Source: Lepidostoma basale (Eukaryota > Arthropoda > Insecta > Trichoptera > Lepidostomatidae). Taken from it: 64,000 nucleotides of DNA. The stretch lies in NCBI GenBank assembly GCA_022606425.2, contig JAHDVF020000236.1:124001-188000 (forward strand), given 5' to 3'. The notes beneath the pieces were generated by a model. It was not told the origin of the DNA and did not search any database. It saw only the letters and a list, made by a program, of their open reading frames with translations. Each line of letters starts with the position of its first letter. Position 1 is the first letter of the stretch. The position numbers and the translations under genes are program-made. This document shows, one piece after another, positions 36,474-47,837 of the stretch.

Positions 36474-36625
36474 CGTATTAACTCAACATGACAGGGGACT
36501 TCTCCCGGTAATCCTAGTGGCAATCGGAGTAGTCCGGGGAGCGCACAGTTCATCACAATTCACTAGCACACAACGCGCGGGCGGCGCGACCTTCGGCTTC
36601 GACGTTCCATCGCGCACTGAAGAAC
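36474..36625 (-). promoter_or_regulatory. Egfr: Egfr 5' UTR portion with overlapping uORF
   Basis: Upstream of the Egfr ATG a pyrimidine-rich tract ends in CTGTTACAG| at 36626, a strong acceptor. The first transcribed exon therefore probably lies further right. An ATG at 36553 opens a frame that overlaps the Egfr start out of frame. In the spliced mRNA it would run about 108 codons, to a TGA in exon 2 at about 30158-30160. GC-rich. Confidence 0.5.
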
Positions 36626-36752
36626 CTGTAACAGGAATGGAGTGAGTGGGGAGGGTACGCCTACGGCGCAGGTAGACCGCATGCTGCCCAACATGTGGGG
36701 CGTGATATATCACCTTTTCTAAAAATATTAAAAATAATTCACTGCCCATTGA

Positions 36753-37272
36753 AGTGTTATGAACAAAATAAGGAAAGCGTAATTAAAATGGTTTGGACAC
36801 ATGGAAATATTGAATGAAGAAAGATTGGTAGGTATGTATGTATGGAAGCGAAGAAGGATGAAAATTAGAATAAATATAGTAGAAATGAGATCTCTTAGAA
36901 TAATGTGTAGGAATTCTATTTATGAAAGAGTGTCAAATGTAATTATAAGAAGCAAATGTATAGCGAATGAAAGTGTTTTGAAAAAATAATGAAAGGATTA
37001 TTATGATGGTTGGGACACTTAAAAATAATCAATGAAGAAAGAATGGGTAGAGAGTATATGTAAATGAATGAGTAAAGTAAACGAAACTAGAAATAGAGGG
37101 AGACTGAGGAAAATGTGGCATGATCAAATCAATCGAATATTAAATGTCAGAGAAATTGACGTATGTGCATGACACGGTGTATGCATGTCGTAGGAATTGA
37201 GAGAAAGTATGTCAAGGAAAAAAATGTGCCATTCCTTTCTTTCTACCTACCCCTTCTATTTCTACAGCGGCT
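36753..37272 (+). mobile_element. LINE family A, two rearranged fragments
   Basis: 36753-36840 corresponds to a later part of the element than 36850-37272, which starts again from the AGAAGGATGAAA segment. Two insertions or a local duplication. Frames broken throughout. Confidence 0.7.
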
Positions 37273-38189
37273 TTGAGATGATTAATTCATAACATTACAT
37301 AAATTGAATCAGTATTACGAGTATTATTACATTTATTGCAGTTAAAGTTACATTATTAAATCATTTCACAAAAGCATTTTTTTAAAAACCAACAAGTTCA
37401 ATGTTAAATTGTTATGTGTCCATGTCAAATTTAATTTTTTTATTAGCATTTACAAATAAATAAACATTATTCAATGAATCCCCAATACGAAGTTCTGGTG
37501 AATATTCGATAATTAACTCCAATGATGAAGGACTCCTGTGTGTCCGAAACATGCATGTGTTAATTAAATTAAATTTTTTAATGAAGTGTTAATTACAAAG
37601 AAATAAACATTATTCAAGATATTTTCATTTATTGTTTTTGTTATTAGAACTGGAGCGATTGCGTCTACCAGCAGTATTTTCTAATCTTTGACGTCAGACT
37701 TGTTGAATTTTATTGACATTACATATTAAACTAAATTGTATACGAGTCATTCGCTAATTATGTTATTTCTCGGTAAAGATATGGCATTGTATCTAGTTAA
37801 TAATATTTGCATAATATAATCGTACATGTAAATATTTAAAATAAACAAGCATTTTATGTTATTATGAGCGCAATAGACTGATTTAGTGATAATTATAACA
37901 TTTTCTTGATTGTTGATATTACAAATATTTGTAGAAAAGATAATATGAAACAAACAATAATTAAATTATTGAAGAACGTACAAATATGAAAACTGTAATA
38001 ATATTGGGACGGGTATACTTGTGTCTTGTGATTTATATTTTGGTCGAAGATAATACAAAATAAAGGCCAAAGAAATATAATTCTGTCAATTGTGATAATC
38101 TACGCACAAAAATTAGAACGTAAATATAAAATAAAATAAATTTAATGGCACGCATTTTTTACAGAAAATTATAAGCGGCATTTAACACG
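37273..38189. other. AT-rich stretch with one hammerhead-like module
   Basis: At 37522-37558: ATGATGA, A, GGAC...GTCC stem, GAAAC, then a 10-base ATGCAT-centred palindrome. Otherwise nothing recognised. Confidence 0.4.
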
Positions 38190-38470
38190 AATAGTTTCGT
38201 GCATATGAGAGCGGCCCCGAGTTGGAGAATCGCAATACAGCCTCCACTGACGCTCAAGCGGCCGAATCGTGCCGCTGTGGTTGCGATAACATTTCACTAA
38301 AACACAGTTAAACGACATCAATGTCGACCCGTATACCAACGGGGACTAACATTTTATATGTCGATCTCGTGTATGTAAGCTCAGCGGAGTTGCACTTTGT
38401 TACAAAGTGCGCGTCGCACTCGTCGGGTAAAATCAATGTAGCCCTGTTTATTTCTATGTATATCTCGTCT
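38190..38470. promoter_or_regulatory. GC-rich non-repetitive block upstream of Egfr
   Basis: High complexity, no coding signal. CGCACTCGTCGGGT at 38415-38428 recurs at 60849-60862 in another such block. About 1.6-1.8 kb upstream of the Egfr coding exon 1; could be promoter, first exon or enhancer. Confidence 0.35.
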
Positions 38471-39086
38471 GTTCTCTTCTATTTGCTCTCACACTCTCAC
38501 AGTCCGAAGGATATTTGAATAAAGAATTTCAAGTATTTCTTGAGACACGGCAGTTTTAACAGTTACAACCGAAATGTGCAAGTCTTCGGATAGAAGGTTT
38601 TATTTATTAATATTAATAACAATAATAAAATGAATAAATGAGAAAGCAAACATACTGTTTACGCAATTCAGAGTGACGTGGGAGAGTTTGAATGTATTAA
38701 GCTTACGCAATGTACATATTTTTAATAAAGAAATAACACATGCATAGAAATGAAACATTCCAAGTAAGAATTATATTGAAAAAAAAAACTTATGCATGCA
38801 AACTTATGGAATAATTTTTCTCATTTTATGCCGCGATAGGAACCCGGGAAATGTATGAAATAAATTATTAATCTTTTTGACCTAAACTGGTTCGTAGAGT
38901 GGCCCAATGCAAACCTCCACTCTGCGACAAGAGAGATATCAATGCGCGCGTACGACAAAAACCTGGTTTTAAAACATGCTCCCATTTAACACGTAAACGT
39001 TCATCTGTATGTTTAATGAATTTATTTAAAAATAAACAAATACTACAATAAACTTGAATGTATGAATTTATATGCATTTACATATA

Positions 39087-39126
39087 TTACTGCCAATATA
39101 AATTCATAAATTTATATTGGCAGTAA
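39087..39126. repeat. perfect 18-bp hairpin, 4-base loop
   Basis: 39087-39104 and 39109-39126 are exact reverse complements around CATA. Confidence 0.9.
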
Positions 39127-39469
39127 AGTTTAAATTGTTTAATAACATCGAGTATGTATCTCTGTTTTTGACTAAAGTTAGTGAATTTATAAAAAAAAAG
39201 TATAATCACAGGTTACGTTCAGTAATATTATAAAATAAATGCGTTTATTTACAATAAATGTACAATAATATTAATAAGCTTGAAAAATTGAGATTTTTGT
39301 ATAGTGTCACTTTTGTTTTCAACGTGCGACATGTAAAATTTTATATCGTGGAAATGATATTGGAATAAAAAATTATTCGATTTGGAATAAAGTTTTCCAA
39401 TAAAAGTTGTTGAACTTGATGAAGAAATACTGATTTTACTTTAAAACCGACTTTTATCTGATTGCTGGT

Positions 39470-39545
39470 GTCAGATGCAGCTCTCATGACTAAAAACATT
39501 GTCAAAGAGCCCTATACAAATGAGCCTAATTATTATTATTATTTT
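39470..39545 (+). mobile_element. LINE 3' tail (ATT)n
   Basis: CCCTATACAAATGAGCCTAATTATT followed by ATT repeats; same family as 403-455 and 39806-39840. Confidence 0.55.
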
Positions 39546-39547
39546 AT

Positions 39548-39786
39548 TTTTTTCTCCATGTATTACAACAGGTCGTTTGAACCCAATTACTGCATACAAT
39601 TTATTTAAGCTATTATACTGATTCTCATGACATGTGATAGGTAGCCAATCTATCGCCATTTTATTGTCACGAGAATTCTACACCAGACCAACGACAGTGT
39701 GACAATCACACTGCCATCGCCGGGAATCGAACCCGGAACCTTGAGAATGGAAGTCGGAGCTCTTACCACTCAGCCACGAAGGTCGA
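39548..39786 (-). mobile_element. tRNA-derived SINE
   Basis: Reverse complement of the 18551 SINE, with B box GGTTCGATTCC (as GGAATCGAACC) and A box. The T-run at its left is the A tail. It lies between two LINE ATT-tails, suggesting insertion into ATT-rich target DNA. Confidence 0.88.
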
Positions 39787-40059
39787 CGTTATTATTATTA
39801 TAAGTAAACGGCGCTATACAAATGAGCCTAATTATTATTACTATGAGATCAGATCGTTTAATAATTTTTTTTAAATCATTAAAATGTCAATTATTTACTA
39901 CAGATATATGAAATTTACTAAATTCTAGATTAATTGTGAATTAAAATTACGATAATTAAAATTTTATTTTGAATTTAGAAATGTGCGTTCTATTTTTGTA
40001 AATCATTTCGTGTAAACGAATATTCTGCATCTGCTATTAGAATGCAGAGTCTTTCGGAG

Positions 40060-40260
40060 TCTGTTTTCACATACGAAAATCTCACAGCGGCTTTTTTGTC
40101 CGCCGTTCGTCTTACAAAAGGACGCTTGTAGGCAGACGGCACCTTTCTCGCAGGTAGGACGCCGCTGGGGGCGATCTATCAAGCGGGCCCAACCAAGTTA
40201 ATACACTACTAAACAAATTGTTACCTTTGGCGCGGTGGGAACCAAGTCCCACCTAACCTT
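40060..40260. promoter_or_regulatory. GC-rich non-repetitive block
   Basis: Contains a palindrome-like GGTGGGAACCAAGTCCCACC (40227-40246) and no ORF. Upstream of Egfr; function unknown. Confidence 0.25.
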
Positions 40261-40439
40261 ACCAAACCAACCCTCGTTCCTTTTAAATACAGCAATGCAC
40301 TAAAAGTATTTAATACATATTTCATTTAAAACAAGAGCTCCGTTAATAATGAAAAAAATATTTTTGTTATTTGCACTTTCATGGCAGAGAATTACATAAA
40401 GAAGTAATTACATAAGAATTATATAAAGAAGTAATTGGA

Positions 40440-41195
40440 ATGCTTTGCTATACAGACGACGCCACAATTGTGGCCGAAAATGAAAGCGACTTACAAGCAA
40501 TGCTCTCAAAGTTTGATGAATCCTGTTCAAAATATAACATGATCATATCCATCCCAAAAACGAAGTGTATGACATTCGCAAGAAATCAACTGAGATGCGA
40601 AGTCTCCGTACGCCAGGAGGAAATTGAACTGGTGGACCTATTCAGATATCTGGGAAGCGAAGTAACCAGCTCTAATGACCTCCCCAGAGAAGTAAGGTCA
40701 CAGGTGGATAGAGCTGCAGCAGTTGCAGGCTGCCTGAAAGATGTCATATAGAGAAACAAGGACATGAGGACTGACAGCAAGGTACGCATTTATAAGACCT
40801 GTGTGCGACCAATCCTCACATACGGCATTGAATCGAGGGCAGACACTGTCAAGACAAAGAGCATGCTCAGGACAACCGAGATGAAAACACTCCGCGCTAT
40901 AGCTGGCAAGACCCTACGTGATCGAGTTAGGAATACCGCAATCCGAGAAATCTGCGAGGTCGAAGATGTGGTCAGATGGGGACGTCAAAGACGGCGATAC
41001 TGGCATCAACACGTAGAAAGGATGAGCTTAAATAGGATACCACACATAGCTCTCTATGGAACGCCAAACGGACAACGCCGACCAGGAAGACCCCCGAAAC
41101 GGTGGAGAGAAAGCTGGAGTTCAGCGTCTCGAGAGGACCCGCCTGAAATAACAGACTCCCGAGTCTATCAAAAGTGAAGAAGAAGAAGAGGAATT
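40440..41195 (+). mobile_element. RTE-like LINE fragment with RT catalytic motif
   Basis: One frame, broken by a single TAG at 40749-40751. The first half has CYTDDATIVAE (the xxDD catalytic motif) and LVDLFRYLGSEVT; the second has TCVRPILTYGIE and GRPPKRWRESW. It ends in (GAAGAAGAAG). This is the only catalytic RT motif I see in the window. A related decayed copy is at 63297-63590. Confidence 0.85.
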
Positions 41196-41299
41196 TCATG
41201 GCAGAAGTTCATCGTAAAAAATCATATTCCAACAATGTATTCTACAGACGTAAGAGGAATAGCCATTAGAACTGAACCTCTGTAAGCCAGATGATCCAA

Positions 41300-41755
41300 G
41301 TCCAGTCCAATAGTCCAATGCTTTATCAACTTCACTGGCTAAGGTTACCTGAGCGAATCGATTATAAACTCTGTCTACTTGTTCACAAGGCCTTACATGG
41401 ACGAGCGCCCCAATACCTCACAGAACTTTACAAGCTGATAGATTTGCACCCTCGGCAGTCAACTCTACGGTCCTCGAAGGAAGAAGCAACACACAAAAAT
41501 CTCGTCCCGCGGCGCCAAGGAGCTTCAAACTTCGCAGATCGCGCTTTTGGCATCGCGGGACCGGCGGCGTGGAACAGGCTGCCCTACAATATCCGCAATC
41601 AAGACGACGAAGGAGTGTTCAGAAGCTCTCTTAAAACTTTTCTTTTTAAGAGAAGCTTTCCGGACGTTGAGCGCCTTTGAAGTGAATTTCTCACAAAAAT
41701 GGCGCTATATAAATCATCATCATCATCATTATCCAAGAATTATTATTATTATTTT
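41300..41755 (+). mobile_element. CR1/L2-type LINE 3' end, second subfamily
   Basis: Frame to 41680 encodes LHWLRLPERIDYKLCLLVHK, LHGRAPQYLTEL, FADRAFGIAGPAAWNRLP and LKTFLFKRSF. A 3' UTR with GGCGCTATATAAAT and (ATC)n/(ATT)n follows. Diverged from the 32497 subfamily. Confidence 0.85.
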
Positions 41756-42125
41756 TTTAAATAATATACCAAGGAATTAAATCAATGATATTAGAATTTA
41801 TTTTTACAATCTCAATGAGAGCAGAAAATAGCTCATTATTATGAAGAAGGAATCTGGTCGTGTCCAGGCTTGAACCCAAGTCCCCTGGATCAGGAGCCAA
41901 GCGTGCTATCCCCTAGACCACCACCAAAAATGTATATTTAATTAAATATGACCGGATATTGGCAGAAAATTGCGAAACTGGTCGAAGACACAAACATTTG
42001 TGGATTTTAACTAAATATACATTTAATAGTCCATTGTTTTGGCCGAAACACTATGATACCTTAACATTTTAAACTTTTAAATTAAATGATTTTGTTTTTT
42101 TGTATCGCAATTGTATTTTATTTTA

Positions 42126-42168
42126 CGCGACAGCTGTTTCATCAACCTATGTTGATATCATCAGGTGT
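42126..42168 (-). ncRNA. hammerhead-ribozyme-like module
   Basis: Minus strand, 42164 to 42129: CTGATGA, one extra T, a 6-bp stem ATCAAC/GTTGAT with loop ATAG, GAAAC, the palindrome AGCTGT completed by the preceding AC, then TC as a cleavage-type site. Flanks can form a short imperfect stem I (CAC/GCG with one mismatch). All hammerhead core letters are present. The extra base between CUGAUGA and stem II is non-canonical, and the stem III palindrome would need dimer pairing. Function untested. Confidence 0.45.
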
Positions 42169-42703
42169 TACAATAATATATAAAATAAGTAGAGAAAATA
42201 CAGAGATTTCAGTTAAATCATTTGATTGTCTTAAATACAATTGTGACACAAAAAACAAATTGAATTAATTTAACAGTTTAAATATACATTTAAAAAATCA
42301 TTTTATTTTCATTACTTTTAAGAATAACTTTAACTCTTATACTTTTAATACCATGGCGTATAGAAATGAAGAAGAAAAAAAGTTCCCATCAGATGTAAGA
42401 GGAAGTATACTAGAATAGTCACAAGTGATGAACTTCTAGTTGAAATGCTAGTTATGATGTAAGTAAGATTGATTTTGAAAGCATTTTTATATTCTTATCT
42501 TGTACAACTTCAGCATAAACACTCTTTTGGAATTCGCCAGCCTCATGTTCGCAATTCGAGTGCAACAAATTACCCGTGGGAACAAAAATAATAATTTATA
42601 TAATAATATCGCTGCTTGTATAAACTGCGATAAGAGTATTAGAGCTAATACAAAACATTAAGTGTTCATAGCTCATGTTACAGTTTTCGTTAAACATTTA
42701 ACT

Positions 42704-42748
42704 ATATATATATATATATAATAACACACACATACACACACACATACA

Positions 42749-42804
<56 letters not shown>

Positions 42805-42806
42805 CT
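42704..42806. repeat. (TA)n(CA)n microsatellite
   Basis: A TA run followed by about 90 bases of CA repeats with occasional TA/CTC interruptions. Confidence 0.95.
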
Positions 42807-42940
42807 CACACACAAACAGTGAAATATTTATTTTTTATTTAGGTTAAAATCATAAATGTATTTTGACTAGTAAATGTGTATTTAAAAATAAATAACAATT
42901 AAATGATACTTTCGACAACAATAATAATGGCATATGCTGA

Positions 42941-43135
42941 ATGAATGGACCGCCACACTACTCTATCCTGACACACCTCCTAGCTTCCTCCACATTCATA
43001 CAACGAGTCATACACGCACGTCGATTCTGCCGACTTCTTACATGACCAACCTTTAAAATTTGATTAATTTGGTCATGCCACGATTTCCTCAGTCTACCTC
43101 GACTCGGTTCTCGGTATATTTTCTAAACGTATACT
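42941..43135 (-). mobile_element. LINE family A 3' end
   Basis: Reverse complement of the family A terminus, running into the locally duplicated segment 43088-43285. Confidence 0.7.
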
Positions 43136-43285
43136 TCATCAATACTTCCGATTTTTTTTTTTCGATAGTGACCGGTTTCGCCTGGCCGCTCAGTCTACCT
43201 CGACTCGGTTCTCGGTATATTTTCTAAACGTATACTTCATCAATACTTCCGATTTTTTTTTCGATAGTGACCGGTTTCGCCTGGC
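43088..43285. repeat. two-unit tandem duplication, about 100 bp
   Basis: CTCAGTCTACCTCGACTCGG begins units at 43088 and 43189; both end in GACCGGTTTCGCCTGGC. The units are almost identical, differing mainly in T-run length, so the duplication is recent. Confidence 0.92.
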
Positions 43286-43339
43286 TGGATGGCAACGACC
43301 AGTCTTATTTATTATTTATTTCGATGAATATTTCACAAT

Positions 43340-43789
43340 CATGGAACTGGCAAAAGAAGGATGAAAGTAGAATAAATGCAGTAGAAATGAGATCTCTAAG
43401 ACGAATGTGTGGCAAATCTGTATATGATAGAGTGACAAATGCAAGTATAAGAAGTGAATGTGGTGCGAATGAAAGTGTTATGAACAAAATAAGGAAAGGG
43501 TCATTAAGATGGTTTGGACACATGGAAAGAATGAGTGAAGACAGAATGGTAAAGAAGGTATATGTAAACGGCGTGAACGGAGCTAGAAATAGAGGAAGGC
43601 CGAGGAAAACGTGGCACGATCAAATCAATCAAATATTGAATGTCGGTCACGTGAGGAGTCGGAAAAATCGACGTGCGTGCATGACAAGATGTATGAATGT
43701 AGAGGAAGCGAGAGACGTATGTCAGGACAGAACAGTGTGGCGTTCCATTCTTTCTGCCTACCCCTCCGGGGAGACGGCGTGATGGTAAG
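43340..43789 (+). mobile_element. LINE family A, best-preserved 3' fragment
   Basis: An open frame to 43782 encodes the family C-terminus: [65 protein letters not shown] and SAYPSGETA. This type of ending is typical of insect RTE-like endonuclease/RT proteins. It lacks any RT catalytic region. Confidence 0.85.
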
Positions 43790-44126
43790 TTTATATTTCA
43801 CAATAAAGCTTGTTTTATTATTCATGCACACGGCAGGATCTCCTAGGATCGCGCACAATGCGCGCATCGGTTCGTGTGTCGGCTATTTAGGACGCCTGAA
43901 GAATTTTAGGCCGTAGAACCTTCGGTGTATAACCAGTCCCTAACATCTGAACCCGAATCTGTAATCTAGTGATCATTATGAGATAGAAACATTTCTCGGC
44001 TATTATAGTAGAGACGATATATTATGAATACTTTTGGAATTTATTCATTGCTTTGTTTAATTTTTTTTTAATATTGTGTCTAACCTATTCTATCTGCGCA
44101 AATATATATATGTATATAGCAATCCA

Positions 44127-44507
44127 GTGTGCTGGAAAACGTTGTATGATAGAATACCGAACGATGAAATAAGAAATAAATGTAAGGCAGATGACTGCAT
44201 CATGGATAAAATTAAAAAAGGATCCCTGAGATGCTTTGGACGTATGGAACGAATGGATGAGAGTAGAATGGTTAAAAAATTGTACACAAGCAGCGTGAGT
44301 GGAAAAAGAAGCCGAGGACGACCGAGGAAAATATGGCATGACCAAATTAATCAATTACTAAAAGGCGGTCACATTCGAAGTCGGAATAATCGACGTGCGT
44401 GCATGGTTCGATGTATGAATGTGGAGGAAGTCCGAGAGGTGTGCCAGGACAGAGCATTGTGGCAATCCATCCCCTCCGGGGAAACGGCGTGATGGTTAGT
44501 TAGTTTT
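44127..44507 (+). mobile_element. LINE family A 3' fragment
   Basis: Frame to 44492 encodes KTLYDRIPNDEIRNKC, GRMERMDESRMVKKLY, RGRPRKIWHDQINQ and ends IPSGETA. The SAY before PSGETA is lost. Tail (GTTA)n. Confidence 0.82.
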
Positions 44508-44729
44508 TAGCAATCCAGTTATTGTGGATTTATGGTATAAATCTTCATATATAATATGATATGAAATATTATAAATAAATACGTACGTAAATTATTAAAA
44601 AAACTTTCGTGTTACAAATACTATAAAACAAAATAAAAACGCTTAAAAATAAACTATTTCTTATTGTTAAATATTTTGTATTATAAGATCTTTGCATATA
44701 ATACATTTTAAAAGGTAAGGTTTCATACT

Positions 44730-45001
44730 AAGACTGAGGAAAACGTGGCACGATCAAATCAATCAAATACATGAAATATAAAATCTTCACAACATATCGA
44801 GAAAAATAAATTCAAAAGTGAAAATAAGAGTGTTTCGATTCATTAAAAAAAATTGTCAATATCGAATTCCACAGTGTTAACGCCTTTAAATGACAATTAA
44901 ATATCGGTCACGAGACGGAGAAATCAAAGGGCTTTCATGACACGATGTATGAATGTTGAGGAATCGAATAAAGTATATCAGGAAAGAACAGTCGTTTCAC
45001 T
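44730..45001 (+). mobile_element. LINE family A fragment interrupted by a foldback arm
   Basis: Family A sequence at 44730-44776 and 44896-45001 is split by about 85 bases (TCGAGAAAAATAAA to GAATTCCACAGTGTTAACGC) that match the foldback at 55341-55652 and its right flank. Confidence 0.65.
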
Positions 45002-46136
45002 GACGTCGACACATTTGGATTCCTTCTGATATGTATGATTTTTTGGTCTCATGTTTTATCTTATCTTTGTAATACCGTTTTGTGTCCAAATGAGTCGCCT
45101 AAATGTTTTATCGTTTGTAATTTCTCATTTGTGTATCATGTATAAATAAATAAATAAATAAATAAACAGTTGAACAAAATTTCTACGAGCAACAGATAAC
45201 AGCTATATAGTCTAGTCTAGCTAATAGTATGAGATAAAATTGCAATACGAATGAATGGTTTTTAAGTACATACGCATGCAAGAATTTATATTTTAAAGAT
45301 AGAAACGAGATAATTAAAACCATGTATTGTTTATAGTAAACTGATGGTAAAATAGCTTGAAAGCATATTTGAAAAAAAAACAAAAAAAAAAACTGGCTAC
45401 GCCAAACCACACTTCACCTTATTTTATGACGAACCACCTTTCAAGGGACGTTAGACAATTGAATATATGATGGGACAGTCATAAAACTTGAAAGGCCGGA
45501 GAAGGACCAGCTTGCTGTTTTTACGAAATACAGGTAGCTCGACAGGTAAAAGAGAAATAAAACAACAAGCCAACGAAAAGGGACACGCGCCGGAGTGTTT
45601 AACGGAGTCGAGGGTTGAAGCTGCTTGCTAAGTGCCTGCTGATGATCCGCTGAAGTTGTCATTTAGACTGAAGTTTGTGCGTTTACCTAAATTCCTGAAA
45701 TTTTTACAATCGAGTTGGCGCCAGTTATAAAATTGAAAGCAAAAAAATCACTATTTTTACAGAGCTAACATTTAGTTTTGACTTGTCTCGTGTATAACAT
45801 AATAGAAACAATTCGTGTCTCCATTCTATTGTTTACTGCATGCAGTTATAAACAATAGTAATCTGTTCGTCTGATTTTTATAGCGCTGTTTACAATGAAG
45901 CACTAAAAATTAAATATAACTCTCAAATGTAGCTATGATCTTCGATATGAGCAGGGAGATTAGTATTAATTATAGTATTCGTGTAATTGCGAATAAAATT
46001 ATTTGATAGTCCTCTGACGTTGCGCAGTTGTCTGCGTGTTCTTAATTTAAAAATTAATGCCGGAATCAAATGATGGAATTTAAAAATAAATATATAAATA
46101 TAAATATTCCTGATTCAAGATAAATAACTTAATCAT
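45002..46136. other. AT-rich stretch, nothing recognised
   Basis: A short (AAAT)n run lies near 45147-45165. Short open frames on both strands look random. Confidence 0.5.
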
Positions 46137-46350
46137 AACGCGGTTTCCTCAGAGGGCTAAGCAGAAATAATGGATTGCAATATTGTTCTTTCCTGGCACA
46201 CTTCCCTCACTTCCTTAACAGTCATTCTTCGTGTCATTTCTTTGACTTCTCACGTGATCAATATTTGAATAATTGGATTGTCCTACGTTTTTCCAGGTCC
46301 TTCTCTATTTCTTGTTCCGTTTACATCTTTAACCTTTTGCACTCTGGCCA
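46137..46350 (-). mobile_element. LINE family A 3' end, decayed
   Basis: Reverse complement of the family terminus (ACGCGGTTTCCTCAGAG, TCTTTCCTGGCACACTTCC), many substitutions. Confidence 0.6.
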
Positions 46351-47052
46351 TTTTTTCTCATGACTGACCAGCTACTCTGAATTTTTTTTTTTTACGTATT
46401 TATAAAATAAAAAATTAAAATTAGTTAAACAAGTGATAAACTTCCACGTGCTTGGATTAAGTATACGATTTAATGGAAAACAAAACGTATATTTTTAATT
46501 AAAAATAATAAAATTGGTCTGCTATTTTTGGGACACTCTGTTCGATAATTAGTATGACCATTAAATTTTTGGTAAATTTCTCAAAATATGCTTGCTAAAT
46601 CACACGTAAAGCAACAGAAAATAATTAGTGACTCTTCAATATATTTTATTTTGATAATTTATTAAATTGCATATCAATAATTGTGTACTATATAGGTAAT
46701 ATATACTAATATTTAGATGTAAATTCTTGAAGAAGTTGCTTTCTAATTATCTTGTACAGTGTAGCAACAAATTAACGCCTTCGTCTAAAGGGTCTCGGCT
46801 AACTAACGACTACCTGGAATTGTAAACATTTAATTGGCTAGAGCCATGTCGTTTATTGTTTTGCATTGGTTAGTTCATTGACAAATTCGTCCCTCGGTCA
46901 GGAAACAAAAGCAAGAACAGCCCACAAGTCATAAAATAGGTAATATGCTTTGCAAACATTCTACACGGTATTTAAAAAATTGAGTCTTGTCACAAGTGTA
47001 GGACAACAACTTACTGTCCCCATAATATTAATAAAAAAATTAACTAACCGGA

Positions 47053-47212
47053 AACAAATGTAAGGCAGATGACTGCATCATGAATACAATTAAAAAAGGA
47101 TCCCTGATATGGTTTGGACATATGGAACGAATAGATGAGAGTAGAATGGTTAAAAGGTTGTACACAAGCAGCGTGAGTAGGAAAAGAAGCCGAGGACGAC
47201 CGAGGAACTTTT
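47053..47212 (+). mobile_element. LINE family A fragment
   Basis: AAATGTAAGGCAGATGACTG to CCGAGGACGACCGAGGAA, colinear with 44170-44325; truncated at both ends, no tail. Confidence 0.75.
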
Positions 47213-47405
47213 TCTAGCGTTATTTTTTTCTTATTTTGGCATTTGCAAATTTAATTGTTTCATCGACGATTTTACTAATGAGTATATTTGTAAAAAAATA
47301 GCGTAAATTAATCGATAGGCTCCGAACAGTTATTGGGGGTATTCGGTCCAACTGTTCTATTTCCAATAGAACATTTTATTTGTCCTTCTGATGTATTACT
47401 AGACA

Positions 47406-47837
47406 TTAAATGCTAACTTTTTCTGAATTAGAAAATCCTACTGACGTAGGATTGATGGATGTTGAAGGTTGTTGCGGAATCAGTTCTTCAATATTTTCAT
47501 CATCACTGTCTTCGCTAAAATATATAAATCTCCTTTTTTTGGTCGGTATAATATCACTTCCACTATCGGTAACACTTGAATTATCACCGACGTCCATGTC
47601 CACAAAAAAACTATCACTTTTATCGCTGTCATTGCAATTAACATTATCAAATGTAAAAAGGTCCTCATCATCTCTGTTATCGATAAAATCACATTCGTTA
47701 TTATTACTGAACTTTGAAGTAAAATTTTCGTTGTTTTCCATTGCAGTTAGTTCACTATAATTATAAATAAGAAAATTACTATTTCTATTATTGTCAACTA
47801 CTGAGAGAAATATCGCAAAATTAAGTAAGATAATCAA
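47406..47837 (-). pseudogene. probable piggyBac-like transposase N-terminus
   Basis: 143 codons, probably starting at the internal Met before ENNENF. Acidic, Ser/Asn/Asp-rich, with TKKRR and a DSDDENIEEL...QPSTS stretch. That kind of N-terminal region precedes the catalytic domain in piggyBac-type proteins. No catalytic core follows. The call leans on the TTAA-flanked GGGTTAA end at 48802-48808 on the same strand's 5' side. A low-complexity host exon is the alternative. Confidence 0.4.

Noticed and set aside
42704..42806. CRISPR-like or telomeric repeat
   Set aside because: Simple dinucleotide microsatellite; no spacers.
45441..45662. 73-codon minus ORF
   Set aside because: No recognisable motif, no splice context, length expected by chance.
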